Source: Mycobacterium sp. 852002-10029_SCH5224772
Lineage (GTDB): Bacteria > Actinomycetota > Actinomycetes > Mycobacteriales > Mycobacteriaceae
Direction of reading: 5' to 3'
NCBI RefSeq assembly: GCF_001667315.1
Contig: NZ_LZHT01000103.1
Span: forward strand, 59,674-123,673
DNA length: 64,000 nt
In this document: piece after piece, positions 17,169-25,775 of the stretch
How positions within the stretch are numbered: the stretch's first letter is position 1
How the letters are laid out: each line of letters begins with the position of its first letter
The notes under the pieces: generated by a model
What the model was told of the DNA's origin: nothing
The model's input: only the letters and a program-made list of their open reading frames with translations
Database searches by the model: none
Program-made: the position numbers and the translations under genes

Positions 17169-17786
17169 TCAATGCCGCGGGCCGAGCAGGGCTACGGACG
17201 CATCCACGGCCGGTTCCACGATTTCTCGGACCGGTTTTCCGTCTTCGACCGCAAGTGCGGTCAGCTCCCGCAGACCGCCCAACAGGATCACCGCCAACGG
17301 CGCGGTCAACGGCGGCAGCTTCGCGCGCCGGAACCCCGGACTGGCGCTGAGGTCGATCAGCAGGCTGGTCAACAACTGCAACCCGCGGCGCTGGACCGGG
17401 CGCGCGGCCGCACCCAGCGACGGCAACTCACGGATCCAGCTCAACGTGAGGGCCGGCCGGGCCTCGATGTATCCGACATAGGCGTCGACCGCCTGGCGGA
17501 TCTGTGCGTGCCAATCGGCTTCGGCGTCGACCGATGCCGCGATCTTCGCGCCCAGTTTCTCGATGTCGACGGCCAACAGCTCGAGGAAGCACTCTTCCTT
17601 GCCGGCGAAGTGGTCGTAAAAAGTGCGCTTGGACGTGCGTGCGCAGCGGACGACGTCGGCGACCGTGCTGGCGCGATAGCCGCGCTCGGTGATCGAGGTG
17701 GCGAGCCCGTCGAGCAGCCGTTGCCGAAACGGATCGATCTCGCCGAGATCGGGGTCGCCATCCGTTGCAGTCATTGCTGAGGTCAC
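17169..17786 (-). CDS. TetR-family regulator, Rv0135c orthologue
   Basis: This 205-residue protein has a TetR helix-turn-helix at about residues 35-65 (YRASTVADVVRCARTSKRTFYDHFAGKEECF) and a long helical C-terminal domain. The start is taken as GTG 17786, behind GAAAGGGGG; ATG 17774 is an alternative. It is divergent from cyp138, and the region between them contains two identical-design palindromes, so it is very likely the local repressor of cyp138 and of itself. Confidence 0.9.
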   Translation of the reverse strand: MTSAMTATDGDPDLGEIDPFRQRLLDGLATSITERGYRASTVADVVRCARTSKRTFYDHFAGKEECFLELLAVDIEKLGAKIAASVDAEADWHAQIRQAVDAYVGYIEARPALTLSWIRELPSLGAAARPVQRRGLQLLTSLLIDLSASPGFRRAKLPPLTAPLAVILLGGLRELTALAVEDGKPVREIVEPAVDASVALLGPRH

Positions 17787-17830
17787 GGCCGGGTGCCCCC
17801 TTTCGGTTCGATACGGATCTTGTCAGCTTT

Positions 17831-17846
17831 GGTACTTCAGAGTACC
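17831..17846. promoter_or_regulatory. Operator copy 1 of the Rv0135c-like TetR
   Basis: GGTACTTCAGAGTACC has perfect six-base arms. It shares the pattern GGTAC-N6-GTACC with a second copy 34 bp further on. It lies 45 bp upstream of the TetR gene. Confidence 0.72.
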
Positions 17847-17864
17847 GTACTCGGAAAGGTCTGT

Positions 17865-17880
17865 GGTACATCGCGGTACC
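17865..17880. promoter_or_regulatory. Operator copy 2, cyp138 side
   Basis: GGTACATCGCGGTACC is the second GGTAC-N6-GTACC palindrome. It lies 39 bp before the cyp138 start codon. The two copies are 34 bp apart, about three helical turns, suited to two TetR dimers on one face of the DNA. Confidence 0.72.
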
Positions 17881-17918
17881 AACCCCGTCCCGGGGCAGAT
17901 GTTGGGAGCAATGACGCC

Positions 17919-19250
17919 ATGAGTGAAGTAGCCACCGCCCCACCGGCCGCGACCAAGCTGCCGCCGGTCGCGCGAATTCCCAAGGTGGTTCAGGGCATTG
18001 GTTTCGCGATGTCGCGGCGTTCGATGATGCGAAGACTGTCGCGCCGGTATGGGAGTGTCGTCGCGTTGCGTCTCCCGATGTGGGGGCGCGTCATTGCCGT
18101 TAGTGACCCGGAGTTGGCCAAACAGATCTTCACGACCAGCCCCGACGAGCTCGGCAACATCCAGCCCAATCTGAGCAGGCTGTTCGGCGCCGGGTCGGTG
18201 TTTGCGCTCGAGGGCGATGAACACCGCCGCCGCCGGCGGCTGTTGGCGCCGCCGTTTCACGGCAAGAGCATGAAGAACTACGAGAGCATCATCGAAGAGG
18301 AGACGCTGCGCGAGATCGCCGGCTGGCAGCAGGGTGAGTCTTTCGCAACGCTGCCGTCGATGATGCGGATCACGTTGAACGCTATCCTTCGTGCGGTCTT
18401 CGGGGCCGACGGCGCCGAACTCGACGAGCTGCGCCGGCTCATCCCGCCATGGGTCACCCTGGGCTCGCGTCTGGCTGCGCTGCCGAAGCCGAAAAGAAAC
18501 TACGGCCGGTTCAGCCCATGGCACCGCCTGGACGAGTGGCGGCGTCAGTACGACAACGTCATCGACACGTTGATCGCGGCCGAGCGGGCGGACCCGAACT
18601 TCGCCGAGCGGACCGATGTGCTGGCCCTGCTGCTGCGCAGCACATACGACGACGGTTCAGCCATGTCACACAAGGACATTGGCGACGAGCTCCTCACCCT
18701 GCTGGCCGCCGGCCACGAAACCACCGCGTCCACGCTGGCGTGGGCATTCGAGCGGATCAGCCGGCACCCCGATTTGCTGACGGCCCTCGTCGAAGAGGCC
18801 GACGGGGCCGGCGAGGAAGGCGGCGCTGAGCTGCGCCAGGCGACGATCCTGGAGGTCCAACGGGCGAGGACGGTGATCGACTTCGCCGGTCGCCACGTTT
18901 ACCCCGAGACCTATCAACTGGGCGAGTGGCTGATTCCGCGCGGTTATTCGATCATCGTCGGCATCGCACAGCTTCACGACAACCCCGAGCTGTTTCCCGA
19001 TCCTGGTCGCTTCGACCCGCAGCGCTTCATGGGAACGAAACCGTCGGCGCTGTCCTGGGTTCCGTTCGGTGGCGGGACCCGTCGCTGTGTTGGGGCGGCG
19101 TTTGCCAACATGGAAATGGATGTCGTGCTCCGGACGGTGTTGCGCCACTTGACGATTGAGACAACAGATGCGCCCGGCGAGCGGTGGCACTGCCGGGGGG
19201 TCGCGTTCACCCCGAAGGACGGCGGGCGGATTGTGGTGCGCCGCCGCTGA
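17919..19250 (+). CDS. cyp138: Cytochrome P450, CYP138 (Rv0136) orthologue
   Basis: This 443-residue P450 shows the oxygen-activating I-helix AAGHETTAS, an ExxR motif (EVQR) and the heme loop FGGGTRRCVG with the heme ligand at Cys390. It hydroxylates an unidentified lipophilic substrate using reduced ferredoxin. The ATG at 17919 follows GGGAGC; a longer frame upstream crosses the operator region and is not used. Divergence from the Rv0135c-like TetR and the two palindromes in the gap suggest substrate-induced expression. Confidence 0.93.
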   Translation: MSEVATAPPAATKLPPVARIPKVVQGIGFAMSRRSMMRRLSRRYGSVVALRLPMWGRVIAVSDPELAKQIFTTSPDELGNIQPNLSRLFGAGSVFALEGDEHRRRRRLLAPPFHGKSMKNYESIIEEETLREIAGWQQGESFATLPSMMRITLNAILRAVFGADGAELDELRRLIPPWVTLGSRLAALPKPKRNYGRFSPWHRLDEWRRQYDNVIDTLIAAERADPNFAERTDVLALLLRSTYDDGSAMSHKDIGDELLTLLAAGHETTASTLAWAFERISRHPDLLTALVEEADGAGEEGGAELRQATILEVQRARTVIDFAGRHVYPETYQLGEWLIPRGYSIIVGIAQLHDNPELFPDPGRFDPQRFMGTKPSALSWVPFGGGTRRCVGAAFANMEMDVVLRTVLRHLTIETTDAPGERWHCRGVAFTPKDGGRIVVRRR

Positions 19251-19265
19251 ATTCGGCGGGGTCCG

Positions 19266-19778
19266 CTACTGGTTCGAGGCGGCCCGGTGCGGTAGTTTCC
19301 AGCCCGGGCGGATGAAGTGGCAGGTGTATCCGTTCGGATAGTGCTGCAGGTAGTCCTGGTGTTCGGGCTCGGCTTCCCAGAAGTCGCCGGCCCGGCTGAC
19401 CTCGGTCACCACCTTGCCGGGCCACAGGCCGGACGCCTCGACGTCGGCGATGGTGTCCAGCGCGATCCCCTTCTGCTCCTCGTCCAGGTAGAAGATGGCC
19501 GACCGGTAACTGGGCCCGCGGTCGTTGCCCTGGCGGTCTTTCGTTGTCGGGTCGTGGATCTGGAAGAAGAATTCGAGGATCGACCGGTAGTCGGTGACCG
19601 CCGGGTCGTAGACGATCTCGATCGCTTCGGCGTGCGTGCCGTGGTTGCGGTAGGTCGCGTTGGGGACGTCGCCGCCGGTGTAGCCGACCCGGGTCGACAC
19701 CACCCCCGGCTGCTTGCGGATCAGTTCCTGCATTCCCCAGAAACACCCGCCGGCGAGAATCGCCTTCTGGTTCGTCAT
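19266..19778 (-). CDS. msrA: Peptide methionine-S-sulfoxide reductase A
   Basis: This 170-residue enzyme reduces the S-epimer of methionine sulfoxide. The catalytic motif GCFWG is at residues 11-15 (Cys12), GYTGGDVPNATYRNHGTHAEAI is well conserved, and a C-terminal Cys (NGYTCHF) can resolve the sulfenic acid. The ATG at 19778 has a GGAGGAC site. It matches Rv0137c in position, convergent with cyp138. Confidence 0.96.
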   Translation of the reverse strand: MTNQKAILAGGCFWGMQELIRKQPGVVSTRVGYTGGDVPNATYRNHGTHAEAIEIVYDPAVTDYRSILEFFFQIHDPTTKDRQGNDRGPSYRSAIFYLDEEQKGIALDTIADVEASGLWPGKVVTEVSRAGDFWEAEPEHQDYLQHYPNGYTCHFIRPGWKLPHRAASNQ

Positions 19779-19866
19779 CGCTCGTCCTCCTAACCCGCCA
19801 CATTGACCGGCCACAATGACGCCCAGGCTACACTCCGCCGATGAGCTGCAATGGTGCCGCGAAATC

Positions 19867-20373
19867 ATGAGCACGCCGAAGTTCTCCCGTAGCGAACTGG
19901 CCGAGGCCTTCGAGAAATTCGAAGCGACCGTCGATGCCGCGGCGCAGTCGCAGGACTGGGACGCGTGGGTCCAGCACTACACACCCGACGTCTTGTACAT
20001 CGAGCACGCCGCGGGCACGATGCATGGCCGCGACGAGGTCCGCGAGTGGATCAGTGCGACGATGGGCAGCTTCCCCGGCAGCCACATGGTCGCGTTCCCG
20101 TCGCTGTGGTCGGTGATCGACGAGCCCACGGGACGCATCATCATGGAACTCGACAACCCGATGCGCGATCCCGGCGACGGCACCGTCATCGGCGCGACAA
20201 ACATCTCGATCATCACCTACGCCGGTGATGGCCTGTGGCGTCAGCAGGAAGACATCTACAACCCGCTGCGCTTCGTGCAGGCCACGTTGAAGTGGTGCCG
20301 AAAGGCGCAGGAACTCGGCACCCTCGACGAGGACGCCGCGCGTTTCATGGACCAGTACGGAGGCGCCCAGTGA
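19867..20373 (+). CDS. SnoaL/NTF2-like protein, Rv0138 orthologue
   Basis: This 168-residue protein has the cone-shaped NTF2 fold: AAAQSQDWDAWVQHYTPDVLYIEHAAGTMHGRDEVREWI is the typical helix-strand start. Members are small isomerases, dehydratases or ligand-binding proteins; none is shown for this one. Its stop overlaps the GTG start of the next gene (an NAD-dependent epimerase-like protein), so they work as a pair, as in M. tuberculosis. Confidence 0.87.
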   Translation: MSTPKFSRSELAEAFEKFEATVDAAAQSQDWDAWVQHYTPDVLYIEHAAGTMHGRDEVREWISATMGSFPGSHMVAFPSLWSVIDEPTGRIIMELDNPMRDPGDGTVIGATNISIITYAGDGLWRQQEDIYNPLRFVQATLKWCRKAQELGTLDEDAARFMDQYGGAQ

Positions 20374-21425
20374 GCACGAAACCCAAGCTCGTGATCGGCG
20401 CCAACGGTTTCCTCGGTTCGCACGTGACTCGCCAGCTCGTGGCCCAGGGCGCAGCGGAGAATTTCGAAGTCCGGGCGATGGTGCGTGCCGGTGCCAACAC
20501 CCGCGCCATCGACGACCTCGCGGTGACCCGGTTTCACGGCGACGTGTTCGACACCGCCGTGCTGCAGGAGGCCATGGACGGCGTCGATGACGTCTACTAC
20601 TGCGTCGTCGACACCCGCGCCTGGCTGCGGGACACCTCGCCGCTGTTTCGCACCAACGTCGAAGGCCTGCGTAACGTCCTCGACGTGACCGTCGCGCAAC
20701 CCGACCTGCACCGGTTCGTCTTCACCAGCACCTACGCGACGGTCGGCCGGCGACACGGGCACGTGGCGACCGAAGAAGACATCGTCGCCACTCGCGGGTT
20801 GTCCGACTATGTCCAATCCCGGGTCCAGGCCGAGGATTTGGTGATGCGCTACGTGGCCGAGGCGGGACTGCCCGCCGTGGCGATGTGCGTGTCGACGACC
20901 TACGGCAGCGGAGACTGGGGTCGCACCCCACACGGCGCGTTCATCGCCGGCGCCGTGTTCGGCAAGCTGCCCTTCACGATGGACGGCATCGCGCTGGAAG
21001 TCGTCGGCGTCACCGACGCCGCAAGGGCCATGCTGTTGGCCGCCGACCGCGGGCGCATCGGCGAGCGGTACCTGATTTCCGAGCGGATGATCGCCCTGAC
21101 CGAGGTGGTGCGGATCGCGGCCGACGAAGCCGGTGTGCCGCCACCACGACGTTCCATCTCGGTGCCGGTGCTGTACGCCCTCGGCGCGCTGGGCACCCTG
21201 CGGGCCCGGCTCACCGGCAAGGACGCCGAACTCAGCCTCGCGTCGGTGCGGATGATGCGTGCCGAGGCGCCCGTTGACCACAGCAAGGCCGTCCGCGAAT
21301 TGGGTTGGCGGCCGCGCCCCGTCGAGGAATCCATCCGCGAGGCGGCCCGCTTCTGGGCGGCGCTGAAGGGCGCGCAGACCGCGCGAACAGACACACAGGA
21401 CAGCACCGCCACCCGGGCCGAATAA
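20370..21425 (+). CDS. NAD-dependent epimerase/dehydratase-family protein, Rv0139 orthologue
   Basis: This 351-residue extended SDR has the nucleotide loop GANGFLGSHVTRQL at residues 9-22, a Thr-Tyr-Lys-like catalytic region (FTSTYATVGRR, later SDYVQSRVQAE) and a C-terminal substrate domain. It probably oxidises a hydroxyl or keto-steroid-like group. The start GTG overlaps the upstream stop (GTGA), which fixes it and excludes the longer frame. It is coupled to the Rv0138-like gene. Confidence 0.87.
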   Translation: MSTKPKLVIGANGFLGSHVTRQLVAQGAAENFEVRAMVRAGANTRAIDDLAVTRFHGDVFDTAVLQEAMDGVDDVYYCVVDTRAWLRDTSPLFRTNVEGLRNVLDVTVAQPDLHRFVFTSTYATVGRRHGHVATEEDIVATRGLSDYVQSRVQAEDLVMRYVAEAGLPAVAMCVSTTYGSGDWGRTPHGAFIAGAVFGKLPFTMDGIALEVVGVTDAARAMLLAADRGRIGERYLISERMIALTEVVRIAADEAGVPPPRRSISVPVLYALGALGTLRARLTGKDAELSLASVRMMRAEAPVDHSKAVRELGWRPRPVEESIREAARFWAALKGAQTARTDTQDSTATRAE

Positions 21426-21434
21426 GCTCGCCGC

Positions 21435-22259
21435 GTGGACCGCATCCGGCTCGACCTCCACGGACCGCCGCAGACCATGCTGGCCACGTTGTACGCCAAA
21501 GCCCTCGACGCGGATTTGCCCAAGCCCATCCTGGGCGACCGCTACGCCAAGGAAGTCGTCGAGCGGATCGACTACGACTGGTCGAAAACGACCATCACGC
21601 CCCGCAATTCGACATCGGTGACGACGCGCACGGCCCACTTCGACATCTGGGTCCGCCAATTCCTGGTCGCCCACCCCCGCGCCGTCGTCCTGCACGTCGG
21701 GTGCGGACTGGACAGCCGGTACTTCCGGCTCCAACCGGGCCCGCAGGTCCAGTGGTACGACATCGACTACCCCGAAGTCGCCGACCTGTGCACCCGGCTG
21801 TACCCGGCGACCGAACACCGCCGCGTCGTCGCCACCGCGGTCACCGACCCGGCCTGGGTGGCCGAGATACCCAATGACCGGCCCACGCTGATGATCGGCG
21901 AAGGCCTGACGATGTATCTCGACGAACCGGACGGTGTCGCGCTGCTGCGGCGCGTCGTCGAGCGCTTCCACACCGGCGAGATCCAGTTCGACGCCTTCAA
22001 CCGGCTGGCCATCAAGTCGCAGTGGATCAACGCAGTGGTGCGCCGCTCCGGCTCGACGCTGCGCTGGGGCATCGACGCGCCCGCCGATATCCTCGCCGCC
22101 GTGCCCGGGACCCGGCTGCTGTCCTGGCAGCGGTGGTTCGAATCGGAGACCTTCGCGCGGCTCCCGCCCGTCTATCAAGCGCTGGGCAGGGCCATGTCGG
22201 TGGTTCCCGCCGCGGCGAACATGTCTCAGTACCACCGCTACGCGTTCGGTCCGCCCTGA
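21435..22259 (+). CDS. SAM-dependent O-methyltransferase, TcmP/leucine-carboxyl-MTase type
   Basis: This 274-residue protein has the SAM loop VVLHVGCGLDSRYFRL, an acidic residue after motif II (WYDIDYPEV) and LMIGEGLTMYLDE, all typical of the leucine carboxyl methyltransferase and polyketide O-methyltransferase superfamily. It starts at GTG 21435, nine bases after the preceding gene, and is thus probably in the same operon. It has no counterpart between Rv0139 and Rv0140 that I remember. The acceptor is unknown. Confidence 0.82.
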   Translation: MDRIRLDLHGPPQTMLATLYAKALDADLPKPILGDRYAKEVVERIDYDWSKTTITPRNSTSVTTRTAHFDIWVRQFLVAHPRAVVLHVGCGLDSRYFRLQPGPQVQWYDIDYPEVADLCTRLYPATEHRRVVATAVTDPAWVAEIPNDRPTLMIGEGLTMYLDEPDGVALLRRVVERFHTGEIQFDAFNRLAIKSQWINAVVRRSGSTLRWGIDAPADILAAVPGTRLLSWQRWFESETFARLPPVYQALGRAMSVVPAAANMSQYHRYAFGPP

Positions 22260-22323
22260 CCGGGAAGGGTTGACAGCGCATCGGTGTTGCAAAACCGATA
22301 GGCGTCTTTAGGAGGTATCGATC

Positions 22324-22704
22324 ATGGCCCATCGGCAAGTGTTAGAGCCAAACGCCGGACACCCGATCACCATCGAGCCCACGAAGGGGCGGGTTCAGGT
22401 ACGCGTCAACGGCGAGCTCGTCGCGGACACCAGCGCCGCGCTCGAATTGCGCGAAGCCACAATCCCTGCGGTGCAATACATTCCGATGGCCGATGTGGTA
22501 CAGGACCGGCTTACCCGCACCGACACCACCACGTATTGCCCGTTCAAGGGCGACGCCAGCTACTACAGCGTGACCACCGGGGCCGGTGACACCGTCGACG
22601 ACGTGATCTGGACCTACGAGCAGCCGTATCCGGCGGTCGCCGCGATCGCCGGGCATGTCGCGTTCTATCCCAACAAGGCCGAGATCAGCGTCTCGGCTCA
22701 GTAG
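22324..22704 (+). CDS. DUF427 protein, Rv0140 orthologue
   Basis: This 126-residue protein is one DUF427 domain, a compact beta fold: VQVRVNGELVADTSAALELRE, then TTYCPFKGDASYYSV and DDVIWTYEQPYPAVAAIAGHVAFYP. Biochemical function is unknown. A GGAGG site precedes the ATG. The end overlaps the convergent Rv0141c-like gene by seven bases. A two-domain DUF427 protein occurs at 50414. Confidence 0.9.
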   Translation: MAHRQVLEPNAGHPITIEPTKGRVQVRVNGELVADTSAALELREATIPAVQYIPMADVVQDRLTRTDTTTYCPFKGDASYYSVTTGAGDTVDDVIWTYEQPYPAVAAIAGHVAFYPNKAEISVSAQ

Positions 22705-23096
22705 GGGACCCACCCGGGCAGCGCGGACGCTGTCGCCCGGGTATCGCTGTAGAGGCGCATCGAGACGATCAGCCCGTCGTGGGTGTCGAAAATGCACACG
22801 AAGGGGCTGTCGTAGGCGATGCCGTCCGACGTCGTGCCGGTGGCGTGTGCCTCCACCACCACCGTCTCTCCCTCGTTGACACAGCGCACCAAGTCGATGA
22901 CCAGCTCGAGGTCGTGTTTGCGCCGCTCGATCGCGCGCCGGAACGTGTCCTTGTCGCACGGGGTGCGCGTGTACAGCGTCCAAAAGGTGAAGTCGTCGCG
23001 CAGCAGCGCGAAACCCTCGTCCAGATCGCCGCCGTCGCTGGTGCTCTGCAGGAACATCCAGGCCAGTTCGCCCTGAGGGTCATCGAACGGCGTCAT
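22698..23096 (-). CDS. SnoaL/NTF2-like protein, Rv0141c orthologue
   Basis: This protein of about 132 residues has the NTF2 fold: LDEGFALLRDDFTFWTLYTRTPCDKDTFRRAIERR followed by VVEAHATGTTSDGIAYDSPFVCIFDTHDG. I used ATG 23096; a GTG at 23129 would add 11 residues and may be the real start, as no ribosome-binding site stands out for either. It is divergent from the glycosylase-like gene. A role as isomerase or ligand-binding protein is only a family expectation. Confidence 0.83.
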   Translation of the reverse strand: MTPFDDPQGELAWMFLQSTSDGGDLDEGFALLRDDFTFWTLYTRTPCDKDTFRRAIERRKHDLELVIDLVRCVNEGETVVVEAHATGTTSDGIAYDSPFVCIFDTHDGLIVSMRLYSDTRATASALPGWVPY

Positions 23097-23159
23097 CACA
23101 CCGCAATACTGACTGGGGACGGAGTTCACGGTCAATCAGAGCGGTCGGAGAGTCATCAG

Positions 23160-24071
23160 GTGAAGAGCACGCGCACGGTGGTGTTTCCCGGGGCCGCCAG
23201 CTTCGGGCACACGTTGGCGCCGCTTCGCCGTGGCCTCGGGGACCCGTGCTTCCGGGCCCCCGGGGACGGCTCGATCTGGCGGACCAGCCTGCTGCCCACC
23301 GGCCCGGTCACGGCGCGGATCAGCCGGGCGGCCCCCAACGCCGCGCACGGTGTGGCGTGGGGCAGCGGCGCGCAGGAGTTCCTCGAAATGCTGCCCGCCA
23401 TCCTGGGTGTCGAGGACGACGCCTCGGACTTCGTGCCGCGCCATCCCACGGTTGCCGCCGCGCACCAACGGGTCCCGCACCTGCGGCTGAGCCGCACCGG
23501 GCTGGTGCTGGAGGCGTTGATCCCGGCGATCATCGAGCAACGGGTGCCCGGTGCCGATGCGTTTCGCTCCTGGCGCGTGCTGGTGACCAAGTACGGGACG
23601 CCGGCGCCGGGACCGGCCCCGGAGGGGATGCGGGTGCTGCCGTCGGCGCAGGTGTGGCGAAGCATCCCGTCGTGGGAGTTTCATCGCGCCAACGTCGACC
23701 CCAGGCGGGCGCAAACGGTGGTGACCTGCGCGCGGCGTGCCGCCTCGCTGGAGCGGTTGACGTCACGGCCGGCCCCACAGGCGCGCGAGGCGTTGACGTC
23801 GTTGCCGGGCGTGGGCGAGTGGACCGCGGCCGAGACGGCGCAACGGGCCTTCGGCGACGCCGACGCCGTGTCGGTGGGCGACTACCACATCCCGAAGATG
23901 ATCGGCTGGACGTTGCTGGGTGAGCCCGTCGACGACGCGGGCATGCTCGAACTGCTGGAGCCGATGCGGCCGCACCGCCAGCGTGTGGTCCGGTTGCTCG
24001 AAGCCAGCGGATTGGCGTACGAACCCCGGCGGGGGCCACGGCTGCCGGTGCAGCAAATCCACTCGCTTTGA
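23160..24071 (+). CDS. HhH-GPD DNA glycosylase-like protein, Rv0142 orthologue
   Basis: This 303-residue protein carries a helix-hairpin-helix (LTSLPGVGEWTAAETAQRAFG) followed by the catalytic Asp in VGDYHIPKMIG, the signature of AlkA-type 3-methyladenine glycosylases. It probably removes alkylated bases in base excision repair. It starts with GTG 23160; a longer upstream frame overlaps the divergent gene and is discarded. Position matches Rv0142. Confidence 0.88.
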   Translation: MKSTRTVVFPGAASFGHTLAPLRRGLGDPCFRAPGDGSIWRTSLLPTGPVTARISRAAPNAAHGVAWGSGAQEFLEMLPAILGVEDDASDFVPRHPTVAAAHQRVPHLRLSRTGLVLEALIPAIIEQRVPGADAFRSWRVLVTKYGTPAPGPAPEGMRVLPSAQVWRSIPSWEFHRANVDPRRAQTVVTCARRAASLERLTSRPAPQAREALTSLPGVGEWTAAETAQRAFGDADAVSVGDYHIPKMIGWTLLGEPVDDAGMLELLEPMRPHRQRVVRLLEASGLAYEPRRGPRLPVQQIHSL

Positions 24072-24162
24072 TCCGCCGCGTTTTTCGCACTCGCCATCGG
24101 GTACCCAACAAGACAAATAACGGTGTGGAAAACCCATGTGGAAGGAAGCCAGGAAACAAGCG

Positions 24163-24711
24163 ATGACTCAGTTCACAATTCCCGGATTGACCGACAAGCA
24201 GGCGGCGCGGCTCACCGAACTGCTGCAAAAGCAACTGAGCACCTACAACGATCTTCACCTGACGCTCAAGCATATTCACTGGAACGTGGTGGGCCCGAAC
24301 TTCATTGGTGTGCACGAGATGATCGACCCGCAAGTGGATGCGGTGCGCGCCTTCGCCGATGATGTTGCGGAACGCATTGCCGCACTGGGTTCTTCGCCGC
24401 AGGGCACACCGGGCGCCATCATCAAGGACCGCTCCTGGGACGACTATTCGGTCGGCCGCGACACCGTCCAGGCTCACTTGGCCGCGCTCGACCTTGTCTA
24501 CACCGGCGTGATCGAGGACATCCGCCAATACATCGACGAGACAGACGAACTCGACCAGGTGACCCAGGATCTGTTGATCGGCCAGGCGGGGCAGCTGGAG
24601 AAGTTCCAGTGGTTCGTGCGGGCGCACCTGGAAAGCGCCGGCGGAAAGCTGGCGCACGCGGGCAAGAGCACCGAGAAGTCGGCCGCCAAGAGCGCGCGCA
24701 GCAAATCCTGA
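24163..24711 (+). CDS. dps: Dps-family ferritin, DNA-binding protein of starved cells
   Basis: This 182-residue protein closely resembles M. smegmatis Dps1. Ferroxidase ligands His39, His51 and Asp55 lie in HIHWNVVGPNFIGVHEMIDP. The last 20 residues are Ser/Lys/Arg-rich (STEKSAAKSARSKS), the tail with which mycobacterial Dps binds DNA. It stores iron in a dodecamer and protects DNA in stationary phase and under peroxide. The ATG at 24163 was chosen by alignment to Dps1; nine codons upstream another ATG exists. M. tuberculosis has no Dps, so this is an addition to the conserved block. Confidence 0.94.
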   Translation: MTQFTIPGLTDKQAARLTELLQKQLSTYNDLHLTLKHIHWNVVGPNFIGVHEMIDPQVDAVRAFADDVAERIAALGSSPQGTPGAIIKDRSWDDYSVGRDTVQAHLAALDLVYTGVIEDIRQYIDETDELDQVTQDLLIGQAGQLEKFQWFVRAHLESAGGKLAHAGKSTEKSAAKSARSKS

Positions 24712-24751
24712 CGACCGCGTTCGCGGACGCTCCGGAATAAGTGGACCTCAG

Positions 24752-24772
24752 TCCGGTTATACGGATAGTCCG
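24752..24772. promoter_or_regulatory. Candidate operator upstream of pirin
   Basis: Two nested inverted repeats, TCCG-N6-CGGA and CGGA-TAG-TCCG, share a CGGA arm in the 78 bp between dps and pirin. They are 17 bp before the pirin start codon, whose AGGAGG site lies just beyond them. The TetR encoded after pirin is the natural candidate to bind here. Confidence 0.45.
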
Positions 24773-24789
24773 CAACATGAGGAGGTCAG

Positions 24790-25773
24790 ATGCCCGCAGT
24801 GACGGCCAACACCCTGACATTGCCGCGGGTCCACGGTCCCGGCCCCGCCGACACGGAGCGGCCGGTGCGATCGATCACCACCGGTCCGCGGGGGTATGAG
24901 GGCGAGGGGTTCCCGGTCGTCCGGGCTTTCGCCGGGATCAGCAGCGCTGCCCTGGATCCCTTCGTGCACATGGACCAGATGGGTGAGGTCGACTATCAAC
25001 CGGGAGAGCCCAGGGGGACCGACTGGCACCCCCACCGCGGCTTCGAAACCGTGACCTACATGCTCGACGGCAAATTCGCGCACCAGGATTCGCACGGCGG
25101 TGGCGGCCTGATCACCGACGGAGCGACGCAGTGGATGACCGCCGGCTCGGGCATCCTGCACATCGAGACGCCGCCGGCCGAACTGGTCGACAGCGGGGGC
25201 CTCTTTCACGGCGTCCAGCTCTGGGTGAACCTGCCGAAGAAGGACAAATTCGCGCCGCCGCGATACCAGGCCATCGAGGGTGGCGACGCGGCGCTGCTCG
25301 CGTCCGATGACGGCGGAGCGCTGATCCGCATCATCGCCGGCGAGGTCGACGGCCACCGCGGCCCCGGCGCCACGCACACGCCGATCACCCTCGCGCACGC
25401 GACGGTGGAGAACGGCGCCCGACTCGATATTCCATGGCGCCGCGACTTCAACGCGCTCGTGTACGTGTTGTCGGGCAGCGGATACGTCGGCCCGGTCGCC
25501 CACCCGATCCACCAGGGGCAGTTAGCCGTCCTGGGGCCCGGCGATCGGATCACCGTCGGCGCCCAGCGGGACCGGGATTCGGGCCACGCAACCGCCATTG
25601 ATGCGCTGCTTCTCGGCGGTCGGCCCATTCGCGAGCCGATATTCCACTACGGACCTTTCGTGATGAACACTCGCGCGGAATTGATCGAGGCGCTCGACGA
25701 CTACCGAGCCGGAAGATTTGGCAGTATTCCGCCAAATGCGCTAGTGCCCCACCACGGCGGTGGCACACTTTAG
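24790..25773 (+). CDS. Pirin family bicupin protein
   Basis: This 327-residue protein has the pirin N-terminal cupin with metal ligands in TDWHPHRGFETVTYM and GILHIETP, and a pirin C-terminal domain. Bacterial pirins are iron-binding proteins; some cleave quercetin and others modulate partner proteins. It starts at an ATG with AGGAGG and is separated by only two bases from a TetR gene, so the two form an operon that may be autoregulated through the repeats upstream. Confidence 0.9.
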   Translation: MPAVTANTLTLPRVHGPGPADTERPVRSITTGPRGYEGEGFPVVRAFAGISSAALDPFVHMDQMGEVDYQPGEPRGTDWHPHRGFETVTYMLDGKFAHQDSHGGGGLITDGATQWMTAGSGILHIETPPAELVDSGGLFHGVQLWVNLPKKDKFAPPRYQAIEGGDAALLASDDGGALIRIIAGEVDGHRGPGATHTPITLAHATVENGARLDIPWRRDFNALVYVLSGSGYVGPVAHPIHQGQLAVLGPGDRITVGAQRDRDSGHATAIDALLLGGRPIREPIFHYGPFVMNTRAELIEALDDYRAGRFGSIPPNALVPHHGGGTL

Positions 25774-25775
25774 CA

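Noticed and set aside
20256..22292. 678-codon open frame antisense to Rv0139-like and methyltransferase genes
   Set aside because: A GC-rich mirror of real genes, with no domain and unlikely composition (Arg, Gly, His, Asp rich).
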